Assembly: GCA_013298525.1 (NCBI GenBank)
Contig: JAAFHW010000019.1
Location: 1 to 38,062 of the forward strand
Reading direction: 5' to 3'
DNA from: Flavobacteriia bacterium
Lineage (GTDB): Bacteria > Bacteroidota > Bacteroidia > Flavobacteriales > Flavobacteriaceae
DNA: 38,062 nt
Each line of letters starts with the position of its first letter. The first letter of the stretch is position 1. Under the pieces are notes generated by a model, which worked only from the letters and a program-made list of their open reading frames with translations, did not search any database and was not told where the DNA came from. This document shows positions 8,229-19,330 of this stretch, piece by piece. The position numbers and the translations under genes were made by a program.

Positions 8229-8293
8229 GTTAAAACAGTAATAAATCAAATCACAATAGATTGAATTTTAGTAACTTTATAAAAAAATATATT

Positions 8294-8725
8294 GTGAAAA
8301 ATCTAATTTACATTTTTGTAATACTCCTTTTTATAATTGGATGCTCTTCAACAAATAAATCTATTTCAACAATTAATGAGAATTCGACAAAAGCATCCGA
8401 CACTATTAGAATTGCAAATGACTCTTTAGAATATGAAGTAATAATTATTGATGGTGGATTTACTTATTGGCTAAATTCTCAAGCAAGACAAAGAGGTTAT
8501 TATTCGGAAAGCTATTTGGAAAACCGAAATAGAATCTATGTAAATGAATGGAATAATCGTGCAAGACTACCACAAAAATACAGTTCTAATTTATATGAAA
8601 TGCAAATAAATTACGATTCTAATATTCACTATGGTTATGAAGTAAACTACTTGATTTATAATTATTTCATTTATTTTCAAATAACATACAAACAACAACT
8701 CGCCGGATTTGTACCACGTCCATAA
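8294..8725 (+). CDS. DUF6146-type lipoprotein
   Basis: The start is taken as GTG 8294, giving 143 residues. A TTG at 8261 in the same frame would add 11 residues before the signal sequence. KNLIYIFVILLFIIGCSS is a lipoprotein signal with lipobox Cys17. The mature part has RIANDSLEYEVIIIDGGFTYW, then RGYYSESYLENRNRIYVNEWN and LYEMQINYDSNIHYGYEVNY, the conserved core I associate with DUF6146 in flavobacteria. It is probably anchored in the periplasm or outer membrane. Upstream of the DUF6787 membrane protein, a frequent pairing. Confidence 0.72.
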   Translation: MKNLIYIFVILLFIIGCSSTNKSISTINENSTKASDTIRIANDSLEYEVIIIDGGFTYWLNSQARQRGYYSESYLENRNRIYVNEWNNRARLPQKYSSNLYEMQINYDSNIHYGYEVNYLIYNYFIYFQITYKQQLAGFVPRP

Positions 8726-8739
8726 ATTGAGTAAATTTG
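8708..8739 (+). promoter_or_regulatory. Consensus Bacteroidota promoter for the DUF6787-like gene
   Basis: TTTG (8708-8711), 20 nt, then TAAATTTG (8732-8739): both elements and the spacing match the TTTG/TAnnTTTG consensus. The -33 lies inside the end of the preceding gene. The start codon is 16 bases after the -7, so the transcript would be nearly leaderless. Confidence 0.7.
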
Positions 8740-8755
8740 CACTTTATTTTAGAAA

Positions 8756-9070
8756 ATGGGAAGTTTTAAAGAACGTTGGAACATAACATCAGATTGGCAA
8801 GTAGTTGTTATACTTGTTGTATTTGCAATTACAGGTTCTACTTCTGCACTTATTGCAAAACCCATTTTAGCCCTTTTCGGAATTACAAAAGAAAGTGTTT
8901 CCTTGTGGCTTTATTATCCATTATATATTGTAATGATTTTTCCTGTTTACCAAGTTCTTCTAGTAAGTTTCGGATTCTTGTTCGGTCAATTCAAATTCTT
9001 TTGGGCTTTTGAAAAGAAAATGCTTCGCAGTATGAAACTTGGATTTATTGCCGATTTTTTTGAGAAATAA
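8756..9070 (+). CDS. DUF6787-like membrane protein
   Basis: 104 residues with two membrane segments (about 19-40, VVVILVVFAITGSTSALIA, and 52-77, WLYYPLYIVMIFPVYQVLLVS) and a conserved C-terminal FGQFKFFWAFEKKMLRS. This matches my recollection of DUF6787, small inner-membrane proteins of Bacteroidota usually next to DUF6146. Function unknown. It is convergent with the next gene and shares a terminator with it. Confidence 0.7.
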   Translation: MGSFKERWNITSDWQVVVILVVFAITGSTSALIAKPILALFGITKESVSLWLYYPLYIVMIFPVYQVLLVSFGFLFGQFKFFWAFEKKMLRSMKLGFIADFFEK

Positions 9071-9095
9071 AAAAAGGAACTATTGAAGTTCCTTT
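9070..9095. terminator. Bidirectional terminator overlapping a gene end
   Basis: AAAGGAACT (9073-9081) / AGTTCCTTT (9087-9095) with a 5-nt loop. The A-run on the left gives a U7 tract on the minus strand. It overlaps the last codons of the minus-strand gene ending at 9080. Confidence 0.75.
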
Positions 9096-9400
9096 AAATT
9101 ATTATCCTCTTGATTTTTAATCACATAAGTGTAAATCCATGTCAGCGTAAATGTTGGTATAAAATCACTAAAAGGTAATATCTCTTCTAAAAACTCTATT
9201 ATTCCACCCACTTTACCAATGGAACCTTTATACATATAAGATAACATAAATGCGGCTAATGGTGCCCAAATGGTATCTGCAAGTTCTCCGAAAAACGGAA
9301 CTAAATAGGTTAACATACCAACCAAATCAAGAAAAATACCTAAAAATAAATTTCTTTGTTTGTTACTTAAGTTGGTCAATGTATCCGATTGTAATATCAT
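9080..9400 (-). CDS. Small conserved inner-membrane protein
   Basis: 106 residues with two or three hydrophobic segments (LFLGIFLDLVGMLTYLVPFF; ADTIWAPLAAFMLSYMY; FIPTFTLTWIYTYVI) and a C-terminal charged tail. The elements GxxxDxxGMLTYLVP and PxxDFIPTFTxxW recur in Bacteroidota membrane proteins of unknown function. A cytoplasmic-membrane location is inferred. Convergent with the DUF6787-like gene; upstream of it lies folE on the same strand. Confidence 0.65.
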   Translation of the reverse strand: MILQSDTLTNLSNKQRNLFLGIFLDLVGMLTYLVPFFGELADTIWAPLAAFMLSYMYKGSIGKVGGIIEFLEEILPFSDFIPTFTLTWIYTYVIKNQEDNNLKELQ

Positions 9401-9450
9401 TTCTAATTAAATTTATAATTTGAATGTGATATTACAAATCTAATGCCAAA

Positions 9451-10122
9451 CTATTTAGGCTGATTAATCATATTGAAAAAGTCGTTTCTGTTTTCTTTTT
9501 CATTAAAAATTCCACCGTATTGAATGGTTGAAGTATAACTCGATTCGTCTTTAATTCCGCGACTTGATACACACAAATGTGTAGCTTCCATCACAACAAT
9601 TACGTTATCAGTTTCTAAAACTGTTTTCAATTCATTGTAAATCTGCATAATCAAACGCTCTTGCACTTGCGGACGACGCGAATAATAATCAACAATTCTG
9701 TTTAATTTTGACAATCCAATAACTTTTCCGCTTGATACATATCCAATATGTGCTTTCCCAACTATTGGTAAAAAGTGATGTTCGCAAGTTGAGTTGAAAC
9801 TGATATTAGCTTCTACCAACATCTTGTCATAATTATAACTGTTGTCAAAAACAGATATTTTTGGTTTGTTCGCTGGATTCAATCCAGAAAATATTTCTTG
9901 AATAAACATTTTAGCAACTCTGTGAGGTGTTCCTTGAAGACTATCATCAGTCATGTCTAATCCCATTTCTTCCATGATTATATGGAAATGCTTTTCGATG
10001 GTATGCATTTTGTCAGCATCCGATTTGTCAAATGCATCAGGACGCAAAGGAGTTTCTGCTGATGTCATCTGATGATTATCGCCAATCAATTCGTAAATTT
10101 CTTTTTCAATTAATGTGTTCAT
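9451..10122 (-). CDS. folE: GTP cyclohydrolase I
   Basis: Converts GTP to 7,8-dihydroneopterin triphosphate at the entry to folate and pterin synthesis. 223 residues; zinc ligands Cys113 and His116 (STCEHHFLP) and Cys184 (THLCVSSRG) are present, as are QGTPHRVAKMF (63-73) and the SKLNRIVDYYSRRPQVQERL substrate region (138-157). Length is normal. The 50-residue N-terminal arm before the catalytic fold is typical. The gene stands alone on the minus strand, divergent from the lolD pseudogene. Confidence 0.96.
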   Translation of the reverse strand: MNTLIEKEIYELIGDNHQMTSAETPLRPDAFDKSDADKMHTIEKHFHIIMEEMGLDMTDDSLQGTPHRVAKMFIQEIFSGLNPANKPKISVFDNSYNYDKMLVEANISFNSTCEHHFLPIVGKAHIGYVSSGKVIGLSKLNRIVDYYSRRPQVQERLIMQIYNELKTVLETDNVIVVMEATHLCVSSRGIKDESSYTSTIQYGGIFNEKENRNDFFNMINQPK

Positions 10123-10279
10123 GGCTATTTTATTTTGGGTTTATTTTGTTTAACAAATTTACGATAATTTTAAACAAAAAGTTTTCTTTAACTTTTATTT
10201 ATTATTTATTCAACGATAAAAAAAATCTATATCACTCATTTTTTATAAAATACTTTGTTACTTTGTGAAAAATTGAAGC

Positions 10280-10908
10280 ATGATTACAGCCAAAAATATT
10301 CACAAGTTTTATGATAGTTTACAAGTCTTAAAAGGTGTTGATTTGGTGCATCTGGTGCAGGAAAAACAACGCTATTGCAAATCCTAGGAACGTTAGACAA
10401 ACCTTCTTTAGAAAATGGAACTTCATTAACCATAAATGATGAAGACATTTTAAAAATGAACGATAAATTGTTATCTAAATTTAGAAACCAACATTTGGGA
10501 TTTATTTTTCAATTTCATCAGTTATTACCTGAATTTACAGCTTTAGAAAACGTTTGTATTCCAGCATTTATTGGTGGAAAAGAAAAAAAAGAAACCGAAA
10601 CAGAAGCAAAAAGATTATTAGAATACTTAGGATTATCTCACAGAATTGATCACAAACCCAACGAACTTTCTGGCGGTGAACAACAAAGAGTTGCAGTTGC
10701 AAGAGCTTTAATCAACAAACCGGCTGTGATTTTCGCCGATGAACCTTCAGGAAATTTAGATACGGCTTCGGCAGAAAATTTACATCAATTGTTTTTCAAA
10801 CTTCGTGATGAATTTGGACAAACCTTCGTAATTGTAACTCATAATGAAGAATTAGCCAACATGGCAGACCGAAAACTGGTGATGGTTGATGGATTGATAT
10901 CAAAATAA
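10280..10908 (+). pseudogene. lolD: LolD-like lipoprotein-release ABC ATPase, internal deletion and frameshift
   Basis: Starting at the ATG at 10280 the reading is [22 protein letters not shown], the normal start of a LolD/MacB-type ATPase. It then passes directly into the P-loop DNA ([26 protein letters not shown]) in another frame and stops at a TAG shortly after. About 11 codons (the GEIVSIV strand before Walker A) are missing. The rest is intact in the second frame: [15 protein letters not shown] signature, Walker [13 protein letters not shown] and the H-loop IVTHNEE. Translation from 10375 alone would lack Walker A. LolD releases outer-membrane lipoproteins with LolCE and is normally essential, so a true pseudogene implies another copy; an assembly error is possible. 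Confidence 0.75.
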
Positions 10909-10913
10909 AATTT

Positions 10914-12614
10914 ATGGTTCTAATACTTCTATCATGGATTTATATTCTCTTCACCACAATCAATCTTGGTTTTGGTTTTGATAGATGTATTGGATTGAAA
11001 AATAAAAATTTCGCGATTACATCCATTCTAGGATTGTTTTCTGTTACTATTCTTGCTAGCATTTGGGCAATTTTTGGTAGAATCAACATTGAATTTCATG
11101 GTGTACTTTTAGTTCTAAATCTTTTACTATTTTTCAAATTCCAAAAAGAGATTATTGAAAACTATAAAAGCTTTTGGATTGAACTATATTCACTATCAAA
11201 AACGCTAAAAATCTTTTTATTTACAATTACTTTAATGATTGTTGCTCAATGCAGCTCTATTCCGTATGTAATTGATAATGAATCTTATTACATTCAAACC
11301 ATCAAATGGATTAATGAATACGGATTTGTAAAAGGAATTGTGAATTTGCATTTTTTTCTTGGTCAAACAAGTGGTTGGCACATTACACAAAGTGTTTTTA
11401 ATTTTTCGTTTCTGTATTCCAATTTCAATGATTTAAGTGGATTTGTAATGCTTTTGGGTACTGTTTTTTCTATTCAAAAACTTCAAGAATTTTACCAAAA
11501 TAAGAACTCCAATTATCTTTTGATAGGATTATTTCCGATAACGAGTATTTTTCTTTTTCAATTTATTAGCGCGCCATCGCCTGATATTCCAGTTTATGTT
11601 TTGTCATTTATCATCTTTTTTTACTTTTTAGAAAATTTCAAAAAATGTACTCTTGAAGTTTTTAATTTGATTGTAATTCTGATACTTTTTACACTTTATA
11701 TTAAAAATACCACTTTAACTTTTGTTATAATTCCAATCGTATTATTGATTCAAAATTTCAAAATTCTATCAAAAAATTTATCAAAATCGTTTCTATTGGC
11801 AACTATTGTTTTGATACTTTTTATAACGAAAAACATGATTATTTGTGGTTCGCCAGTTTTTCCATCCAAATTATTTTCATCCTTTACTATGGATTATGCG
11901 ATTCCTGATAGTATTGAAAGTTTTTATTACGACCAATTAAAATATTATGGTTACTTCGTCGATTTGCAACAATACAATTCTATGTCGGCTTTCGATTTAT
12001 TTTTAAGATGGTTGTCACTTCCAAAACTAAATGGATTATTCAATAAATTGAGTGTTTTACTAATTATAATTACACCCTTTTTTATCTATAAATTTCAAAA
12101 CAAGAAAGCAGTTTGGATACTTTATATTTTGATGGTTTTGCAATTAATCATCCTTTTCGCAACATCGCCTCAATATCGATTTTTCATGAATTTTATCTTA
12201 TTCTTTTCGCTGTTTTGCTTCATTTGTTTGTTTCAAAATAAAAGAATAATCAATGCTGTTTTATTGCTTTCGTTAGTTCCAACACTACTAATTCTATTTC
12301 TTCCTGTCAATTTAAATCGTTTTTCAAATTACAAATTCATGATGGAACTCAGTAATTTCTCAACAGAAAATATCATTTTTCCTCATGAAAACTCCAAAAA
12401 CAACACCACATTTGAAGTTATTCAATTAGGTAATATAAACTACAACTCACCTATCCAAAACGATTTCTTTTGGGCAAGCGGAAATGGCGCGCTTCCTTGC
12501 GTAAATAAAGACCAAATTGCTTATTTCAAGAAATACTTTTATATCGTTCCACAACAAAGAACCAAAGATTTAAAAGACGGATTTTATGCCAAAAAAATCA
12601 ATGAAAATGACTAA
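10914..12614 (+). CDS. Polytopic membrane protein (LIC_10190-like)
   Basis: 566 residues with about twelve predicted membrane segments, beginning LILLSWIYILFTTINLGFGF. A soluble loop after the third segment carries NESYYIQTIKWINEYG and the short C-terminal domain is extracellular-looking. The layout resembles GT-C-type glycosyltransferases or the LIC_10190 family that accompanies lolD in flavobacteria. A DE/DD-type catalytic pair in the first loop is only suggested by IDNES (about residues 120-124). It starts 5 bases after lolD and its end overlaps the next gene. Function unproven. Confidence 0.65.
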   Translation: MVLILLSWIYILFTTINLGFGFDRCIGLKNKNFAITSILGLFSVTILASIWAIFGRINIEFHGVLLVLNLLLFFKFQKEIIENYKSFWIELYSLSKTLKIFLFTITLMIVAQCSSIPYVIDNESYYIQTIKWINEYGFVKGIVNLHFFLGQTSGWHITQSVFNFSFLYSNFNDLSGFVMLLGTVFSIQKLQEFYQNKNSNYLLIGLFPITSIFLFQFISAPSPDIPVYVLSFIIFFYFLENFKKCTLEVFNLIVILILFTLYIKNTTLTFVIIPIVLLIQNFKILSKNLSKSFLLATIVLILFITKNMIICGSPVFPSKLFSSFTMDYAIPDSIESFYYDQLKYYGYFVDLQQYNSMSAFDLFLRWLSLPKLNGLFNKLSVLLIIITPFFIYKFQNKKAVWILYILMVLQLIILFATSPQYRFFMNFILFFSLFCFICLFQNKRIINAVLLLSLVPTLLILFLPVNLNRFSNYKFMMELSNFSTENIIFPHENSKNNTTFEVIQLGNINYNSPIQNDFFWASGNGALPCVNKDQIAYFKKYFYIVPQQRTKDLKDGFYAKKINEND

Positions 12615-13371
12615 TTCCGAATTAAAATCCTTCCTTGACGATAAAGTAGAATTATACAACAATCCGAAATTTATTGAAAGCGATCCAATACAAATTCCGC
12701 ATCAATTTTCATTAAAAGAAGACATTGAAATTGCAGGATTTTTATCAGCGACAATCGCTTGGGGAAACCGTAAAATGATAATCAATAATGCTAAGAAAAT
12801 GATGGATTTCATGGGAAATTCGCCTTACGATTTTGTCATAAATCATCAAGAATATCAACTTGAAAAATTAGAGAATTTTGTTCATAGAACCTTCAATGGT
12901 GGCGATATGATTACGTTTGTCAAAGGATTGCAAAATATTTACACCAATCATAATGGTTTGGAAGCTGTTTTCGCAAATAACATTGAGAAAGATTCCATGC
13001 AAAAAAGTATTTCTGAATTTAAGAAAGTGTTTTTCGAAATCAATCATCAAAATCGCACCCAAAAACACATTTCTGATCCTTTAAATAATTCGGCTGCCAA
13101 AAGAATCAATATGTTTCTTCGATGGATGGTTCGAAACGATAAAAAAGGAGTTGATTTTGGAATTTGGAAAACCATTCATACGTCCGCATTATCTTGTCCG
13201 CTTGACGTTCATTCCGGAAATGTAGCTCGAAAATTAGAACTACTTTCTAGAAAACAAAACGATGCAAAAGCACTTTCAGAATTAGACACCAACCTCAGAA
13301 AATTAGACCCAAATGATCCTGTAAAATATGATTTTGCATTATTTGGTTTGGGAGTTTTCGAGAAGTTTTGA
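12607..13371 (+). CDS. TIGR02757 (DUF2400) family protein
   Basis: The ATG at 12607 gives 254 residues starting MTNSELKSFLDDKVELYNNP, where family members normally begin; in-frame ATGs at 12586 and 12601 would lengthen it and overlap the upstream gene. Family hallmarks: FIESDPIQIPHQFS, DIEIAGFLSATIAWGNRK, NMFLRWMVRNDKKGVDFGIW, LDVHSGNVARKL and DPNDPVKYDFALFGLGV. Soluble, with unknown function; helical composition is compatible with a helix-hairpin-helix glycosylase-like fold but no catalytic assignment is made. Confidence 0.85.
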   Translation: MTNSELKSFLDDKVELYNNPKFIESDPIQIPHQFSLKEDIEIAGFLSATIAWGNRKMIINNAKKMMDFMGNSPYDFVINHQEYQLEKLENFVHRTFNGGDMITFVKGLQNIYTNHNGLEAVFANNIEKDSMQKSISEFKKVFFEINHQNRTQKHISDPLNNSAAKRINMFLRWMVRNDKKGVDFGIWKTIHTSALSCPLDVHSGNVARKLELLSRKQNDAKALSELDTNLRKLDPNDPVKYDFALFGLGVFEKF

Positions 13372-13417
13372 CATTGATAAATCCTAATTTTTAATTCGTA
13401 ATTCGTAATTTTTTATC

Positions 13418-13425
13418 TATTTTTG
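13418..13425 (+). promoter_or_regulatory. -7 element upstream of udk
   Basis: TATTTTTG matches TAnnTTTG, 27 bases before the udk ATG. The only -33-like tetramer at suitable spacing is TTCG (13395-13398), within the AATTCGTAATTCGTAATT direct repeat, so the promoter is weakly supported. Confidence 0.4.
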
Positions 13426-13452
13426 TCCAAATAATAACACAACAACACAACT

Positions 13453-14061
13453 ATGCTTATCATCGGAATTGCAGGCGGAACAGGTTCAGGAAAAACAACT
13501 GTTGTTCACCAAATTATGAACGAACTTCCAGAAACTGAAGTCGGAATTATTTCTCAAGACTCTTACTACAAACAAAATGTAGGCATGAGTTATGAAGAAA
13601 GAAGCAACATCAATTTTGACCATCCACGTGCCATTGACTTTGAACTTTTAGTACAACATTTAAAAGAGTTAAAAGCCGGAAAAACAATTGATCAACCTGT
13701 TTATTCCTTCGTAACGCACAACAGAACCGACGATACCATTTCAACGCATCCAAGAAAAGTAATGATTGTAGAAGGAATTCTTATACTTACCAATCCAGAA
13801 CTTCGTGAGATGTTTGATGTAAAAGTTTTTGTTCACGCTGATTCAGACGAGCGATTAATTCGTCGTTTAAAACGTGATATTGCAGAGCGTGGTCGTGATA
13901 TGGAAGAAGTTTTAAACCGTTACCAAACGACACTAAAACCAATGCACCAACAATTCATCGAACCAACAAAAGCTTTTGCAGACATCATCATTCCAAACGA
14001 CAAATACAATACCGTTGCCATCGATGTAGTTCGTGCCGTAATCAACCAACGCTTAGTCTAA
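13453..14061 (+). CDS. udk: Uridine kinase
   Basis: Phosphorylates uridine and cytidine to their monophosphates in pyrimidine salvage; cytosolic. 202 residues, normal length. P-loop GGTGSGKTT (8-16), then SQDSYYK (35-41) and NFDHPRAIDFELL (57-69), the acceptor-nucleoside region, VMIVEGILIL, and RLIRRLKRDIAERGRD (lid). The DivIC-like gene follows 17 bases later, so the two probably share a transcript. Confidence 0.95.
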   Translation: MLIIGIAGGTGSGKTTVVHQIMNELPETEVGIISQDSYYKQNVGMSYEERSNINFDHPRAIDFELLVQHLKELKAGKTIDQPVYSFVTHNRTDDTISTHPRKVMIVEGILILTNPELREMFDVKVFVHADSDERLIRRLKRDIAERGRDMEEVLNRYQTTLKPMHQQFIEPTKAFADIIIPNDKYNTVAIDVVRAVINQRLV

Positions 14062-14078
14062 TTTTATATCTGAAATAA

Positions 14079-14429
14079 ATGAAAAATTGGTTTCAAAACC
14101 TTATTAGTGATTTTCCGTTTCTTAAATTTTTAGGAAGCAAATACACTTTGGTTTCCTTATTTTTCATCGTTTGGATGCTTTTTCTTGACAACTATTCTTA
14201 TATGGATAGTGTTTTAGATAAAGAAATCAACGAATTAGAAGACAATAAAAGATACTACCAAGAAGAAATCGCTAAGGACAAACAAAGCATTAAAAACCTA
14301 AACAATCCTGGTCAAACCGAAAAATATGCTCGCGAGAAATACTACATGAAAAAAGACAGCGAAGACATATACATCATTGACATCGAAGAAGATAGGATTA
14401 AAGATAGTTTAGAAGGAGCAAAACAGTAG
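14079..14429 (+). CDS. Septum formation initiator (DivIC/FtsB-like)
   Basis: 116 residues: a short cytoplasmic N-terminus, one membrane segment (about 23-40, TLVSLFFIVWMLFLD), then a coiled coil (about 48-75, INELEDNKRYYQEEIAKDK) followed by LNNPGQTEKYAREKYYMKK, the conserved E-x-x-AREKxxM motif of DivIC/FtsB. It acts in the FtsQLB-type divisome subcomplex on the periplasmic side. Downstream of udk, its common place in flavobacteria. Confidence 0.88.
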   Translation: MKNWFQNLISDFPFLKFLGSKYTLVSLFFIVWMLFLDNYSYMDSVLDKEINELEDNKRYYQEEIAKDKQSIKNLNNPGQTEKYAREKYYMKKDSEDIYIIDIEEDRIKDSLEGAKQ

Positions 14430-14442
14430 GCATTTTTATTAT

Positions 14443-14491
14443 GGCAATTCCTGCTTTCCGTTCTACTTCGTGCCACTGCAATCAGGGCTAG
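14443..14491. repeat. Dispersed flavobacterial intergenic element (short copy)
   Basis: The 49 bases run from GGCAATTCCTGCTTTCCG (14443-14460) through a short centre to CCACTGCAATCAGGGCTAG (ending 14491). From memory, these two end sequences bracket a variable hairpin in a repeat scattered through intergenic regions of Flavobacterium genomes. This copy has an unusually short centre, so it looks like a deletion derivative. It is more GC-rich than its surroundings and has no coding potential. Only one copy lies in this window, so the repeat call rests on recall. Confidence 0.5.
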
Positions 14492-14677
14492 ATTGTGAAC
14501 TTTAAACTAGATATCACGATTTTAAAGAAACTCATTCGAAAAAACAAATTTATCATTTATCATTATTAGAATTTAACCATCGAAAAAGTATATACCTATT
14601 TTGCAAAAAATCAAATTTAAATCTTCAAAAAAAGATAATTTTTGACTAAATTTGAAGTATCAAAAAGCAAAATACTT

Positions 14678-16054
14678 GTGAGCACAAATAAACCTCTTTT
14701 TACAGATTTTGAAAGCGTAAGTTCCAAACAATGGAAACAGCAAATTCAATACGAACTCAAAGGCGCCGATTATAACGAAACGCTAGTTTGGGAAAGCCCA
14801 GAAGGCATCAAAGTAAAACCATTTTATCACAATGATGAAGTGGAAGAAACAGATTCTAAAATTTCAATAAATTCTCCAGAAAAAGCCTTTGAAATTCTTC
14901 AAAATATCTTCGTTCACGACGTAAAAAAATCCAACGAACGTGCATTAGATACCCTTAACCGCGGAGCAGAAAGCATTCGTTTTACCATAGAAAACGATAC
15001 TATTTCTATCGCAGATTTGATGCAAAATCTTCCTTTAGAAAAAACAACTTATTATTTTTATTTACCATTTCTATCGGTAGATTTCGCAACTAAAATAAGT
15101 GATTATGCAGCCAAAAATCATGCAAAATTCGTAATCCAAATTGATCCAATTGGTCAACTTACTAAAGACGGAAATTGGTTTGAAAACCTAGAAAGTGATT
15201 TTGAAAAACTAAATACTATTGCAAGTTCATCAGCAATTAATTATCTAAATATTAGTTCGGGAATTTACCAAAATGCTGGAGCGAATATGGTGCAACAATT
15301 AGCTTACACTTTGGCTCATGCCAATGAATATTTCAATAGAATTCCAGCATTAAAACATCCCATAACAATTGAAGTCGCAGTTGGAACCAACTACTTTTTT
15401 GAAATTGCAAAACTTAGAGCTTTACGACTTTTATTCAACACTTTAGCTAAAGAATATCATCATAATTTTGATTGTAACATCATTGTAACACCAACTCGCA
15501 GAAACAAAACCATCTACGATTACAACGTAAACATGCTACGAACTACAACCGAATGTATGTCGGCAATTCTTGGTGGCGCTAATGTTGTAGCAAATTTGCC
15601 TTATGATGCATTGTATCATAAAGACAATGAATTTGGCGATAGAATTGCTAGAAACCAACTTTTGGTTTTAAAACACGAAAGTTATTTTGATAAAGTAAAT
15701 AATCCTGCCGATGGCGCTTATTATATTGAAAATCTAACGCAACAATTAGCAGAAAAAGCATTAGAATTATTCAAAGACATTGAGAAAAATGGTGGTTTGA
15801 TAACCCAATTAATCGAAGGAACTATTCAACGAAAAATCAGTGAAAGTGCCAATAAAGAGCAAGAGTTGTTCGACAATGGTAAAGAAATTTTATTAGGAAC
15901 TAACAAATATCCAAACAAAAACGATAGCATGAAAAACGATTTGGAATTGTATCCTTTTGTAAAACAAAATCCGCGCAAAACCCTAATCACTCCTATCATT
16001 GAAAAAAGATTGGCAGAGAAATTAGAGCAAGAGCGATTATCTCAAGAATCATAA
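14678..16054 (+). CDS. mutA: Methylmalonyl-CoA mutase small (beta) subunit
   Basis: Structural partner of the catalytic large subunit; together they interconvert succinyl-CoA and (R)-methylmalonyl-CoA. The GTG at 14678 gives 459 residues, beginning [19 protein letters not shown] like relatives; a TTG at 14642 would add 12 residues without homology support. Seen: [20 protein letters not shown], then the barrel with [21 protein letters not shown] and [20 protein letters not shown]. There is no B12-binding domain, as expected for this subunit in Bacteroidota. The large-subunit gene starts 2 bases after its stop. Confidence 0.9.
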   Translation: MSTNKPLFTDFESVSSKQWKQQIQYELKGADYNETLVWESPEGIKVKPFYHNDEVEETDSKISINSPEKAFEILQNIFVHDVKKSNERALDTLNRGAESIRFTIENDTISIADLMQNLPLEKTTYYFYLPFLSVDFATKISDYAAKNHAKFVIQIDPIGQLTKDGNWFENLESDFEKLNTIASSSAINYLNISSGIYQNAGANMVQQLAYTLAHANEYFNRIPALKHPITIEVAVGTNYFFEIAKLRALRLLFNTLAKEYHHNFDCNIIVTPTRRNKTIYDYNVNMLRTTTECMSAILGGANVVANLPYDALYHKDNEFGDRIARNQLLVLKHESYFDKVNNPADGAYYIENLTQQLAEKALELFKDIEKNGGLITQLIEGTIQRKISESANKEQELFDNGKEILLGTNKYPNKNDSMKNDLELYPFVKQNPRKTLITPIIEKRLAEKLEQERLSQES

Positions 16055-16056
16055 CC

Positions 16057-18180
<2,124 letters not shown>

Positions 18181-18217
18181 AATAATAAAATTTGTATATA
18201 AAATAATATCGTATTTA

Positions 18218-19273
18218 ATGAAAAGAAAGTTCCTATTTATATTTATTTTTTTGATTTCATTATCAGTTAAAGCTCAAGATTATTCCAAATTTTTGCCTTA
18301 TTTTTCAAATAATTTATATGGCTTAGTTAATGACAAACAAGAGCAAATTGTTGAACCAAAATACAAAGAATTAGAAATTATAAATGAGTTTTCCTTTGTT
18401 ATATTTGATAAAATTCATTGTTATGATTTGTTCAATGGAAAATATGTAAACATTCCCTATTCTAAAGAAAATTCTTTTGTAGTGATTAGTAATGAACTTT
18501 TTGTTTTTAATTCAAAAGGCAATACTTTAATAAATCCTTACACTAAGGAAAAAATTCCTTTAAAATTGAAATACAAATTCATGTACAACAGAACTTTTTA
18601 TGATTTTAAATCTAAAAAGAGTTATGATATGATTTTTGCTTACACCAATGATGAAAAACAATTATTTCTTAAAAATGATAAAACTTTAAGTCTTGCTATC
18701 AATGGGAAATTTCCATATAAAAATTTTAAAATTACCCAATGTCCGGTTGACAATTTTGAACAAAATGTAGGAATCCTGATTTTGAACAATGATAAATCTT
18801 TAAGCTGCTATAACTTTGACGGAACCAAATCGTTTAAAATTGAAACTAATGAAATAGAAAAAACAACGGAATATGCTATTGAGTTTAAAAAAAGTGTGCG
18901 TCAAAAGTTTGTAGATTTCTACGGATTTGAATCAATCTTTTTTCCTGAATCTTTCTCGTTAAGTGATTTGGTTGGTGCTAGTTCTGGAAAGTTTTTCAAT
19001 CGATTAATAAACAATATTCAACTTGGAAATGGATATACTTTAAAAATCAACGATTACAACTATGACTTAAATTCACCAAATAAATCGTATTTCAAAGACA
19101 CAAAATACAACAATATTTACCATTTCAATTATACTGAAAATCAATACTATATAAAATTTACTAAAAAATCTAATACAGATGAATTGCAACTATTTGTTAA
19201 TCATCCAAAAATAAATCCCAACATTTTAATGTGTCCAAAAGAGGAATTAATAAAATTTGAATTAATGAAATAA
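18218..19273 (+). CDS. Secreted WG-repeat-like protein
   Basis: 351 residues with a signal peptide (KFLFIFIFLISLSVKAQ, residues 3-19). The mature protein opens with LYGLVNDKQEQIVEPKYKEL, which resembles one unit of the WG repeat (x-x-G-L-V-x-x-x-x-x-x-V-x-P-x-Y). Later units are too degenerate to count. The rest is Asn/Lys/Phe-rich and beta-strand-like. The AT-rich codon usage is a little more extreme than in the mutase genes, but not clearly foreign. It starts 37 bases after mutB; a link to the mutase is not implied. Confidence 0.6.
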   Translation: MKRKFLFIFIFLISLSVKAQDYSKFLPYFSNNLYGLVNDKQEQIVEPKYKELEIINEFSFVIFDKIHCYDLFNGKYVNIPYSKENSFVVISNELFVFNSKGNTLINPYTKEKIPLKLKYKFMYNRTFYDFKSKKSYDMIFAYTNDEKQLFLKNDKTLSLAINGKFPYKNFKITQCPVDNFEQNVGILILNNDKSLSCYNFDGTKSFKIETNEIEKTTEYAIEFKKSVRQKFVDFYGFESIFFPESFSLSDLVGASSGKFFNRLINNIQLGNGYTLKINDYNYDLNSPNKSYFKDTKYNNIYHFNYTENQYYIKFTKKSNTDELQLFVNHPKINPNILMCPKEELIKFELMK

Positions 19274-19303
19274 TTGAATTCAAAATTTTATTAAAACTAA
19301 CTT

Positions 19304-19330
19304 AAAAAAACACCTATCCTGTGGTATTTT
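19304..19330 (-). terminator. Terminator for the zinc-ribbon genes
   Basis: On the minus strand AAAATACC (19330-19323) pairs with GGTGTTTT (19314-19307), one U·G, followed by U-rich sequence. On the plus strand the same position is a C·A mismatch, so it favours the minus direction. Confidence 0.6.

Noticed and set aside
14642..14677. TTG start for the mutase small subunit
   Set aside because: GTG at 14678 matches the start of homologues better; the TTG would also leave little leader after the TATTTTGC promoter-like sequence. Not fully excluded.
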